Shown here in pieces: positions 1-5,736 of a stretch of 8,284 nucleotides of DNA (within the stretch, counting starts at the first letter, position 1; each line of letters opens with the position of its first letter). The notes below the pieces were generated by a model. That model was not told where the DNA came from. It saw only the letters and a list, made by a program, of their open reading frames with translations, and did not search any database. Position numbers and translations under genes: made by a program. The stretch is from Actinomycetes bacterium (GTDB lineage: Bacteria > Actinomycetota > Acidimicrobiia > Acidimicrobiales > Microtrichaceae): positions 1 through 8,284 of the forward strand of contig JAEZAI010000331.1 in assembly GCA_023427825.1 (NCBI GenBank). Direction: 5' to 3'.

Positions 1-176
1 GCATCGGTCCCGCCGACCACGGCGGACGGGTTGACGATGATCGTGAACGGGGTGCCGGCGGAGATGGCCCGTCCCGGGCCGGCGACGATCCGCTCGGCGA
101 CCAGGCAGTCGATCACGAGCTCGTCGGCGCGCTCCTCCACCATCACCACCTGGAGCGGGACCGAGGATGAGATCAC
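1..176 (-). CDS. Unrecognised protein, N-terminal 58 residues (continues past left edge)
   Basis: I do not recognise this protein. From a GTG at 176 the frame runs without a stop to the window edge, and nearly every codon ends in G or C, as in the other real genes here. The visible part starts VISSSVPLQV, has an acidic stretch (VEERADEL, about residues 13-20), then alternating hydrophobic segments (LVIDCLVAERIVAG; PFTIIVNPSAVVGG) that suggest beta strands. There is no signal peptide or membrane helix in the part seen. The GTG was chosen because AGGA lies 5 bases upstream; an ATG at codon 12 is a possible alternative. It lies 29 bp after the stop of the alpha/beta-hydrolase gene on the same strand, so the two are probably co-transcribed. 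Its role cannot be inferred. Confidence 0.65.
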   Translation of the reverse strand, partial: MISSSVPLQVVMVEERADELVIDCLVAERIVAGPGRAISAGTPFTIIVNPSAVVGGTD

Positions 177-205
177 GAGCGTCCTGTACCCCGCTCCCCG
201 GCGGC

Positions 206-1063
206 TTACTCCCGCTCCAGCAGGATCTCCGCGAGCACCTCGGGCTGCTCCACCTGGGGCAGCCCGGAGGCCACCTCGACCACCCGCGCGCCGGCCGCGC
301 GCCACAGGTGGCGCTCCTCGTCGTCGGTGAAGTCCTGTCCCATCCCCCACACCACATCGGGGGCGACGAGCCCGACGTCGGCGGGGTCCACGTCGATCGC
401 GAGCTCGCCGGTCACGAACGCCAGCTGCAGGTGCTTGGCACCGGGGAGCCGGCCCTTCCGGCGGGTGACGACGACCTCCTCCTGGGTGAGCACGTCGGGA
501 TCGTCGTAGGTGCGGTTGCGTTGGAACCAGCGCACGGACGGCGCCGAGGTGAGGCCGTGGACCAGGACGTCGCCGACGGGAGTCCGTCGCAGGAGCTCGG
601 CCACCGGTGCGGGGGGCCGGGGCTGGCGACGACCCAGGCCGGTCGGCGTCACGAGCGTCAGGCGGGTGGGCACACCGCTCCGCGCCCGGGCGGCCGCGAC
701 CTGGACCGCGTACGCGCCGACGAGCGAGCTCGCGACCACGTGGGTCTGCTCCCCCGCGTCGTCGATCAACGTCTCGACCGCACGCCGGATCACGTCGGGC
801 GTGTAGTCGATGGCGGGGCGGTCGCTGCCGCCCGCGCCGATCAGGTCGGGCACCCGGACGCGGTGCGTCGCGGCGAGCTCGGGCACGAGCTTGCGCCACT
901 CGTAACCGGACGCCCCGGCGTACAGGCCGTGCAGGAGGAGCAGCCCGGGCTCGTCCGACGGCCCGCTCTCGTACCAGCGCAGGTCGAAGGGACCGAATCG
1001 CGTCTCGCCCAGAACGGCGTCGTGCAGCCGGCGGTCGTCGGACGTGGTCGTGATGGCGGTCAT
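206..1063 (-). CDS. Alpha/beta-hydrolase-fold protein lacking the canonical catalytic histidine
   Basis: This 285-aa protein has the usual length and order of the alpha/beta hydrolase family. It has the HG oxyanion-hole motif (LLLLHGLYAG, His45-Gly46), the strand-turn VPDLIGAGGSDRP (71-83), a nucleophile elbow ASSLVG with Ser113 in the catalytic position, a cap region about 145-215, and Asp244 in WGMGQD where the acid usually sits. The C-terminal motif normally read as GHxPxxEQPE is here SGLPQVEQPE (266-275), so Gly267 occupies the histidine position. The protein may be inactive, have a non-hydrolytic role, or use another histidine (His211 or His252 are visible); this is inference. No signal peptide is seen, so it is probably cytoplasmic. 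The ATG at 1063 has AGGA 7 bases upstream. An unknown gene follows 29 bp downstream. The substrate is unknown. Confidence 0.88.
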   Translation of the reverse strand: MTAITTTSDDRRLHDAVLGETRFGPFDLRWYESGPSDEPGLLLLHGLYAGASGYEWRKLVPELAATHRVRVPDLIGAGGSDRPAIDYTPDVIRRAVETLIDDAGEQTHVVASSLVGAYAVQVAAARARSGVPTRLTLVTPTGLGRRQPRPPAPVAELLRRTPVGDVLVHGLTSAPSVRWFQRNRTYDDPDVLTQEEVVVTRRKGRLPGAKHLQLAFVTGELAIDVDPADVGLVAPDVVWGMGQDFTDDEERHLWRAAGARVVEVASGLPQVEQPEVLAEILLERE

Positions 1064-1100
1064 CGGCGCGTCCTACCCGTCGGCCTCCGGCGCCACACAC

Positions 1101-1117
1101 CCCGAAGCGGCTTCGGG
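1101..1117. repeat. Perfect 17-bp inverted repeat between the divergent hydrolase and tRNA genes
   Basis: CCCGAAGC-G-GCTTCGGG has 8-bp arms around one central base. It lies in the gap between the minus-strand hydrolase start (1063) and the plus-strand tRNA-Gly (1168), where the -35 region of the candidate tRNA promoter would be. It could be an operator, or a hairpin in a hydrolase leader transcript. It has no T-tract, so it is not a convincing terminator. Confidence 0.4.
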
Positions 1118-1135
1118 ACGGCCCAGGCGGCGCGC

Positions 1136-1141
1136 TAGCGT
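1136..1141 (+). promoter_or_regulatory. Candidate -10 box of the tRNA-Gly transcript
   Basis: TAGCGT fits TANNNT. It would place the start of transcription near A1148, immediately before the 1149-1164 hairpin and 20 bases before the mature tRNA. No good TTGACA-like -35 box is visible at 17-18 bp spacing (only TTCGGG), so the assignment rests mainly on position. Confidence 0.35.
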
Positions 1142-1148
1142 GACCGGA

Positions 1149-1164
1149 CCCTGCTGCGGCAGGG
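1149..1164 (+). other. Hairpin in the 5' leader of the tRNA-Gly precursor
   Basis: CCCTGC-TGCG-GCAGGG forms a perfect 6-bp stem with a 4-base loop. It ends 3 bases before the mature 5' end of the tRNA. It may protect the short leader or affect RNase P processing. The pairing is direct; the function is inference. Confidence 0.4.
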
Positions 1165-1167
1165 CTC

Positions 1168-1239
1168 GCGGGTGTAGCTCAATGGCTAGAGTCCCAGCCT
1201 TCCAAGCTGGTCATGCGGGTTCGATTCCCGTCACCCGCT
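1168..1239 (+). tRNA. tRNA-Gly (anticodon TCC)
   Basis: A complete cloverleaf can be drawn by eye. The acceptor stem is GCGGGTG (1168-1174) with CACCCGC (1232-1238) and T at the discriminator position, as usual for bacterial tRNA-Gly. The D stem is GCTC/GAGT (one G-U pair). The anticodon stem is CCAGC/GCTGG with loop CTTCCAA, giving anticodon TCC (1201-1203), which reads GGA and GGG. The T stem is GCGGG/CCCGT around TTCGATT. The CCA end is not encoded. The next gene starts 28 bp downstream with no terminator between them, so the tRNA is probably cut out of a longer transcript. Confidence 0.97.
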
Positions 1240-1267
1240 CTCACGTGCGCATTGGCGGGAGGGGCCG

Positions 1268-2368
1268 ATGGCGACCGCGGACGATGCCAGGACGGATCGG
1301 GACGAGCGTCTTGACGAGCTCGCCCTCCGAGCCGTCCACGAGCAGCGGGTGCCCGCCGTGCTCGTCGCCGTCGTCGACGACGATGGGACCCGCTTCGGGT
1401 GCGCCGGCACCCTCGACCTGGTGCATGGCGGCCGTACCGCGCTCGACGCCGCGGCCAACTGGTTCTCGATGACCAAGGTCGTGACCGCGACCACGGCCAT
1501 GGCGCTGGCCGAGCGCGGCGAGCTCGACCTCGACGCGCCGGTGGCCGAGCTCCTCGGCGACGTCTGGCCGACCGCGTTCGGCGAGGCCCGGGTCCGTCAC
1601 CTGCTCGACCACAGCAGCGGGCTCTCGAACCCGATCCCCATCCGCTGGGTGCACGCGCCCGACCGGCCACGGCCCGACCCGCGGGAGTTCCTGGCGCACC
1701 TCCTCCACCGGCAGCGCCGCCCTCGCTCCACGCCGGGGACCCGGGCGCGCTATTCGAACGTCGGCTACCTGGCCCTCGGCGAGTGCATCTCGGCCGCGGG
1801 AGGCGCGCCGTTCGAGGACGTGGTCGACCGGACGGTTCTCCACCCGCTGGCGATGACGTCGACGTCCTGGTCGTGGTCGACGCTCGAGGGGACCGCCCGC
1901 TTGAGCGCGCACCACCCGATGAGCCGTCCGGTGGCTGCGCTGATGCACCGGGTGCTCCCGCCGGGGATCCTGGCGGAGCGGGCCGGCGGGTTCGTCCGGC
2001 TCCGGGCGTTCGACGTCGACGGCGCCGCGTACGGCGGGCTGGTCGGCACGATCGGCGACGCCGCCCAGGTGCTGGCGCTGCACGCACGGGGCGCTGCGGC
2101 CGGCGGGGACATCGTCCTCGGCCCCGCGAGCCGCAGGGCCATGGCCACGATCGGCACGCCGGGTCGGCCCTACGACCTGGGCCTCGGGTGGTTCCGTCCG
2201 CACGGCGAGCAGAGCCAGCGTGTGCAGCACCTCGGCGGGGGCATGGGCTACTGGCACGTCATGCGGCTGGACCCGGAGGCCGGGGCCGGCGCGTGCGTGT
2301 TCGGGACCTCGGGGCGGCGCTGGCCGATCGCCGAGCTGGCGGACGCGGCGATCGACGGCCCGCGCTGA
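1268..2368 (+). CDS. Serine hydrolase of the beta-lactamase / class C (PF00144-type) family
   Basis: The 366-aa product carries the three active-site motifs of the class C beta-lactamase, D-peptidase and esterase family. SMTK (Ser67-x-x-Lys70) supplies the nucleophile and base, YSN (Tyr162-Ser163-Asn164) follows in RYSNVGYLALG, and HLGG (321-324) is the third motif. The conserved LLDHSSGLS (112-120) lies between the first two. The N-terminus is hydrophilic and acidic with no signal peptide, so the enzyme is probably cytoplasmic, which argues for an esterase or peptidase-like role rather than a classical periplasmic beta-lactamase. The ATG at 1268 follows a purine-rich GGGAGGGG. It starts 28 bp after tRNA-Gly and converges on the flotillin-like gene with a 16-bp gap. 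The substrate cannot be read from sequence. Confidence 0.92.
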   Translation: MATADDARTDRDERLDELALRAVHEQRVPAVLVAVVDDDGTRFGCAGTLDLVHGGRTALDAAANWFSMTKVVTATTAMALAERGELDLDAPVAELLGDVWPTAFGEARVRHLLDHSSGLSNPIPIRWVHAPDRPRPDPREFLAHLLHRQRRPRSTPGTRARYSNVGYLALGECISAAGGAPFEDVVDRTVLHPLAMTSTSWSWSTLEGTARLSAHHPMSRPVAALMHRVLPPGILAERAGGFVRLRAFDVDGAAYGGLVGTIGDAAQVLALHARGAAAGGDIVLGPASRRAMATIGTPGRPYDLGLGWFRPHGEQSQRVQHLGGGMGYWHVMRLDPEAGAGACVFGTSGRRWPIAELADAAIDGPR

Positions 2369-2384
2369 CCGCGGCGGTCGGTGC

Positions 2385-4439
2385 TCAGCCCTCGCCGGGA
2401 TCGGCGCCGGCGTCCACGTCGGGCGAGCCGTCCGTCGGCACGGTCGACGCCTCGATGACCGCGTCGTCGGCCCGGGTCGTGGCCGCACCGTTGGTCGAGC
2501 CGTTCGGGCGGGCGCCGTCGGCGCCGCCGCCGACCGGCTGGGCGGCCAGGTTCCGCATGAGCAGCGCGCCGAGCCCGCCGACCACGCCCCCGCTGTCGCC
2601 GCCCACCTGGATGTCCGGGACGATCTTCACGTCGCCGGCCGCCACCTCGCGGAGCGCGGCCACGAGCGCGGTCTGCTCGGAGCCGATCGCACGGCGCTGG
2701 GCGTCGAAGCCCTTCGCCCGGGCCAGGCCGAGCGCCTCCTCGGCGGCGGCGCTCGCATCGCCCAGGTCACGGGTCCGCTGCGCCTCGGCCGCACCGGTCA
2801 CGGTGATCACGCTGGCCTCGCCGTCGGCTCGGGCACGGTTGGCCTCGGCGCGGGAACGCTCGATGTCGATCGAGACGTTGGCCTGGGCGAGCTGCGCCTG
2901 CATGTCCGCCACGCCGCGCTGCTGCTCCAGGCTCACGCGGGCCTCCTGCGCCTCGCGCTGCTGGGCGAACGTGGAGCGCTCCTGGGCCGCGATCTCGCGG
3001 CTGGTCAGCACCTCGACGAGGTCCGCCGGGAACACGACGTCCTGGATGTACACGCCGCGGGTCTCCACCTCGTAGCGGGACAGGTACGACTGGATGTAGG
3101 TCTCGGCCGCGTGCTGGACCTCGTCGCGCTGCTCGATGAACTCGGTGGCGCCCAGCGTCTGCAGCTTGTTGCGGAAGTAGTTGCCGACGGCCGACTGCAG
3201 CACCTCGTTGACCAGGTTCTGCATGGTGCCCACCATGCTGATCACCTTGGGCGCACGGGTGTCGGGCACGTGGATCTGCACCTGCAGGTCGATGCTGAAC
3301 GTGAACGCCTCCTTTGACTTGGCGTCGATCGGCGCCAGCCGCTCGTCCAGGCTGTGCGCGTCGCTCGTGGCGTGCGACCAGTTGAGGGTCAGGATCGACG
3401 TGGGGACGATCTCGGCCTCGTAGACGCGCGGGTTCAGCGTGTACTTGCCGGTCCGCAGCGGCTCGGACCAGATGCCCTGGTGGCCGGGCTTCACGATCGA
3501 ACCGAACTTGAACTCCTCGCCGGAGGTGTCCTCGGTGGGCAGGCCGACGTAGGCCTTCATCACCGCCACTTCGCCCTGACGCACGACGAGCATCTCACGC
3601 AGCTCGACGTTCACCAGGTACGGGTTGAGCAGGTACGAGCCGTAGAGCAGCGGGTCGTGCTGCAGTCCGATGCAGCCGCCGTTGTCCAGGAACGCCTGGT
3701 AGTCCTGGTAGTTGTCGTGCAGGTCGTTCTTGGCCCGCAGCACCGCCTGGATCACCTGGCTGGCCGAACCGCCGGAGCCCTCCATGGCGGTCACGTCGGC
3801 GAAGCCGCCGATGCGGCTGGCGATGTCGCCCGAGGGCGGACCCTCGAGCGTGGTCACCACGCCGACGATGTCGCGGTCGCCCTGGGGCGTGATGTGCGCG
3901 ACGCGCAGCGCCGCGGAGTCCACCTGATCGACCATCGCCAACGTGGCGTCGGAGACGACCTTGCCGAAGACCTGGTCGCTCGTGATCACGATGAAGCCGA
4001 CCGGATGGATCGGGGCCGTGGTGCCCGGAGGGAGCACGGGGCGCTGGACGCCGCGCTGGCCGCCACCGGCAAGGAAGGCGGACAGGTCGGCGAAGCTGCC
4101 GAACTCGTTGCGGTAGACCGCGGACTTGGCACCGGTCGGCAGCGACTGACCGACCTGTGCGATCACCAGACCGATGTGGTCCGGTGGGACCTGCACCCAC
4201 GGGTACCGCTCCACCTGGAACAGCGGCCAGGGCTTGAAGCGCAGACCCGGCATGAGGAGAGCGGCCTGGTAGCCGGCCTCGCCGTCCATGGCGACGAGCT
4301 GGTCGTCGCCGAGCTTGCGGCCGATCCGCTTGGTGACCAGACCCACCTCCGCGGGCCCCACCGAGTGGAAGCTCCGCAGGATCACGACCAGGACCACGAG
4401 GACCAGGAACGCCACCATCACCAGGACACCGAGAGCCAT
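2385..4439 (-). CDS. Membrane-anchored SPFH / flotillin-like protein with N-terminal repeat modules
   Basis: The 684-aa protein begins with one membrane helix (about residues 4-22). The N-terminal half repeats a two-part motif, a strand like PAEVGLVTKRIG (29-40, 86-97, 190-201, 288-299) followed by a G-rich turn with LxxG and NP-[FY] elements (56-84, 116-153, 244-286, 319-347). A typical SPFH core follows (about 340-480: VPTSILTLNW, APKVISMVGTMQNLVN, YFRNKLQTLGA, VVFPADLVEVLTSREIA). After it comes an Ala/Glu/Arg-rich coiled coil (about 480-600), VKIVPDIQVGG, a Gly-rich hinge, and a disordered acidic tail (632-684). Flotillin-like proteins oligomerise and organise membrane domains, and that role is assumed here from the family. 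The ATG at 4439 is kept because it gives the membrane anchor. The 248-aa unknown gene lies 88 bp upstream on the same strand. No NfeD-type partner is seen. A TAGCCT at 4494-4489 could be a separate -10 box. Confidence 0.9.
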   Translation of the reverse strand: MALGVLVMVAFLVLVVLVVILRSFHSVGPAEVGLVTKRIGRKLGDDQLVAMDGEAGYQAALLMPGLRFKPWPLFQVERYPWVQVPPDHIGLVIAQVGQSLPTGAKSAVYRNEFGSFADLSAFLAGGGQRGVQRPVLPPGTTAPIHPVGFIVITSDQVFGKVVSDATLAMVDQVDSAALRVAHITPQGDRDIVGVVTTLEGPPSGDIASRIGGFADVTAMEGSGGSASQVIQAVLRAKNDLHDNYQDYQAFLDNGGCIGLQHDPLLYGSYLLNPYLVNVELREMLVVRQGEVAVMKAYVGLPTEDTSGEEFKFGSIVKPGHQGIWSEPLRTGKYTLNPRVYEAEIVPTSILTLNWSHATSDAHSLDERLAPIDAKSKEAFTFSIDLQVQIHVPDTRAPKVISMVGTMQNLVNEVLQSAVGNYFRNKLQTLGATEFIEQRDEVQHAAETYIQSYLSRYEVETRGVYIQDVVFPADLVEVLTSREIAAQERSTFAQQREAQEARVSLEQQRGVADMQAQLAQANVSIDIERSRAEANRARADGEASVITVTGAAEAQRTRDLGDASAAAEEALGLARAKGFDAQRRAIGSEQTALVAALREVAAGDVKIVPDIQVGGDSGGVVGGLGALLMRNLAAQPVGGGADGARPNGSTNGAATTRADDAVIEASTVPTDGSPDVDAGADPGEG

Positions 4440-4461
4440 CTCCAGTGCCGCCTTTCCTCAG

Positions 4462-4491
4462 GGACGCGTCGTGCGTCCTCCCTCATGGAGG
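4462..4491. repeat. Two abutting short inverted repeats upstream of the flotillin-like gene
   Basis: GGACGC-GTCGT-GCGTCC (4462-4478) and CCTCC-CTCAT-GGAGG (4477-4491) share two bases, so in RNA only one can form completely. They lie in the 88-bp gap before the flotillin-like start, within the presumed leader. No T-tract follows on either strand. A regulatory role is possible but undemonstrated. Confidence 0.3.
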
Positions 4492-4527
4492 CTACGGCCG
4501 TGCGGCCCGGACCGCGCGCCGGGCAGC

Positions 4528-5274
4528 TCAGCCACGGGCGAACGCGTCGACGTCGTCGATGGCGGCCCAGCCCAGGTGCAGCCGCCCGACCAGCACCCGA
4601 CCGCCGGTCACGACGTCCACGCGGGCGCCGCGTCGCAGCACGGGCTCCAGAGGGCCCTCCGCGCCGCTCGCCAGCGATCCGAGCTCGACCGACGAGTGGC
4701 CCTCGAGTCGCTCGGTGGCCCACACCGCCGGGTCGTACTCGGCGCTCACGAACAGCCCGCCGCGGGGGTTGAACTCGTCGTCCACCACACGGAACGTTCC
4801 GGGAGCGGACGTGGCGAGGAGCACGACCTCGCGGGCGCACACGTCCGACAGGCGGCCTCGCCCCGCCGCGACCCGCACGTCGGACGGCCGGAAGAGGCCG
4901 AGCGTCAGCTCGCTACCTGCCGGGAGGGCGGTGAGGTCCAGCAGGTCGCCGTGCACGGCCTCCTCCACCAGGCGGGCGGCTGCGACCTCGCGACGGAGCG
5001 ACCCCAGGCGGTCGTGCTGGTCGGCAGCGAGGGAGTCGACGGCCGCACGCTCCCCGAGCACCCGCTCGAGGATCGCCCACTGCTGGAGCGGCTCCAGGCG
5101 CTCGAACGCCACCCGGGCCATGGCCGCCAGCTCCTGCCGGGGAAGGGCGTCCAGCGCGGCGGCGAGCGAGGAGGGGTCCGCCGCGTCGTCGGACACGAAG
5201 CGGTCGACGGCCCGGCGGATCTCGCGGGCGAGCTCCGTCAGCGGGACCGGATCGTCGGCATCGGTTCCTCCCAT
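4528..5274 (-). CDS. Unrecognised 248-aa protein, probable operon partner of the flotillin-like gene
   Basis: I do not recognise this family. The frame stays open upstream of 5274, but the ATG there is the likely start: it follows a TAGGGT -10 box by 8 bases (leaderless), and residues encoded further upstream are low-complexity Ser/Arg text antisense to the divergent gene. The N-terminal half (about 8-125) is acidic and probably helical, with leucine and alanine heptad-like spacing (LTELAREIRRAVDRF; ERLEPLQQWAILERVL). The C-terminal half is probably beta-rich and ends GARVDVVTGGRVLVGRLHLGW, resembling a small barrel. There is no signal peptide, membrane helix or cysteine cluster, so it is probably cytoplasmic. 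It lies 88 bp before the flotillin-like gene on the same strand, so it may be an accessory factor. NfeD was considered and rejected because membrane helices are missing. Confidence 0.75.
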   Translation of the reverse strand: MGGTDADDPVPLTELAREIRRAVDRFVSDDAADPSSLAAALDALPRQELAAMARVAFERLEPLQQWAILERVLGERAAVDSLAADQHDRLGSLRREVAAARLVEEAVHGDLLDLTALPAGSELTLGLFRPSDVRVAAGRGRLSDVCAREVVLLATSAPGTFRVVDDEFNPRGGLFVSAEYDPAVWATERLEGHSSVELGSLASGAEGPLEPVLRRGARVDVVTGGRVLVGRLHLGWAAIDDVDAFARG

Positions 5275-5282
5275 CGCGCAGC

Positions 5283-5292
5283 ACCCTACGCT
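5283..5292. promoter_or_regulatory. Overlapping divergent -10 boxes for the 248-aa and 142-aa genes
   Basis: The ten bases ACCCTACGCT contain TACGCT on the plus strand (5287-5292) and TAGGGT on the minus strand (5288-5283). The two boxes share the central TA. The plus box ends 7 bases before the GTG at 5300, and the minus box ends 8 bases before the ATG at 5274. Both genes would then be leaderless. Neither start has a Shine-Dalgarno at proper spacing, and no clear -35 box is visible on either side. Confidence 0.5.
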
Positions 5293-5299
5293 CGGTGTC

Positions 5300-5728
5300 G
5301 TGGACGACGAGTCAGGACCCCAGGAGCCCGACGAGGCGCCGGTGCACTCGTTCGCCGACCACATGCCGACCGAGGGGCCGACCGGCGTGCTGATACGTGA
5401 GCGCGAGGACCTCCGCCCGCTGGCGGTCAAGCTCGCACCGCTCAAGATCGAGGCGATCGTGGTGCAGCGCACCCGGGACGACCGGTGGGTGCCGCTCATC
5501 ATGTTCGACGGCGGCACGCACTGGGCGCTCGAGACCCGCCCGACGCGGGACACCGCCTACTCCGCGGGCGTGTTCGTGCTCGAGGCGCTGTCGAAGATCC
5601 TGGCCGGCGTCCGCAAGAAGGTGCCCGAGGCGATCATGGGCGACGACGTGTCGGCGTTCGTCGCGGCCGAGACCGCCGCGAGCCTGTGGCGTCGACGTGA
5701 CGAGGGATCGGCCCGGTCCGAGGAGTGA
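5300..5728 (+). CDS. Unrecognised small protein (142 aa)
   Basis: I do not recognise the family. The acidic N-terminus (DDESGPQEPDEAP) is probably disordered. It is followed by a mixed alpha/beta domain with LAPLKIEAIVVQ, RWVPLIMFDGG, THWALETRP and a helix SAGVFVLEALSKILAGVRKK (about 95-114), and a charged C-terminus (WRRRDEGSARSEE). There are no membrane segments or known catalytic motifs. The GTG at 5300 was preferred because it lies 7 bases after a TACGCT -10 box; an ATG at codon 22 (5363) is the main alternative. It is transcribed divergently from the 248-aa gene across a 25-bp gap, which suggests shared regulation. Its stop is only 8 bp from the convergent methyltransferase stop. Confidence 0.75.
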   Translation: MDDESGPQEPDEAPVHSFADHMPTEGPTGVLIREREDLRPLAVKLAPLKIEAIVVQRTRDDRWVPLIMFDGGTHWALETRPTRDTAYSAGVFVLEALSKILAGVRKKVPEAIMGDDVSAFVAAETAASLWRRRDEGSARSEE

Positions 5729-5736
5729 GGCGGCGA

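Noticed and set aside
38..50. 13-base sequence ATGATCGTGAACG repeated at 6339-6351
   Set aside because: It is short, lies in unrelated contexts and shows no flanking similarity, so a mobile repeat is unlikely. It is noted because it weakens the leader-peptide comparison at 6358.
2360..2374. CCGCG-CTGAC-CGCGG hairpin at the convergent stops of the serine hydrolase and flotillin-like genes
   Set aside because: The stem is only 5 bp and no T-tract follows on either strand, so I do not call it a terminator.
1241..2488. Minus-strand open frame of 415 codons opposite the serine hydrolase
   Set aside because: The opposite strand encodes a protein with complete SxxK, YxN and HxGG motifs, and this frame has none and is Arg/Pro-rich.
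1399..3075. Plus-strand open frame of 558 codons
   Set aside because: It overlaps the serine hydrolase in another frame and then runs antisense through the flotillin-like gene. The product is Arg/Pro/Ala-rich without motifs, a product of high GC content.
3354..4772. Long plus-strand open frame of 472 codons opposite the flotillin-like gene
   Set aside because: It is antisense to a clear SPFH protein, and its translation is His/Val/Gln/Arg-rich low-complexity text of the kind produced opposite GC-rich genes. No family motif is visible.
4528..5274. NfeD-like partner of the flotillin-like protein
   Set aside because: The C-terminal beta-rich region was suggestive, but there are no membrane helices or protease region, so the family assignment is not supported.
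5275..5553. Upstream extension of the 248-aa protein to a start at 5553
   Set aside because: The added 93 residues are Ser/Arg-rich low complexity and antisense to the divergent 142-aa gene. The ATG at 5274 with its -10 box is a better start.
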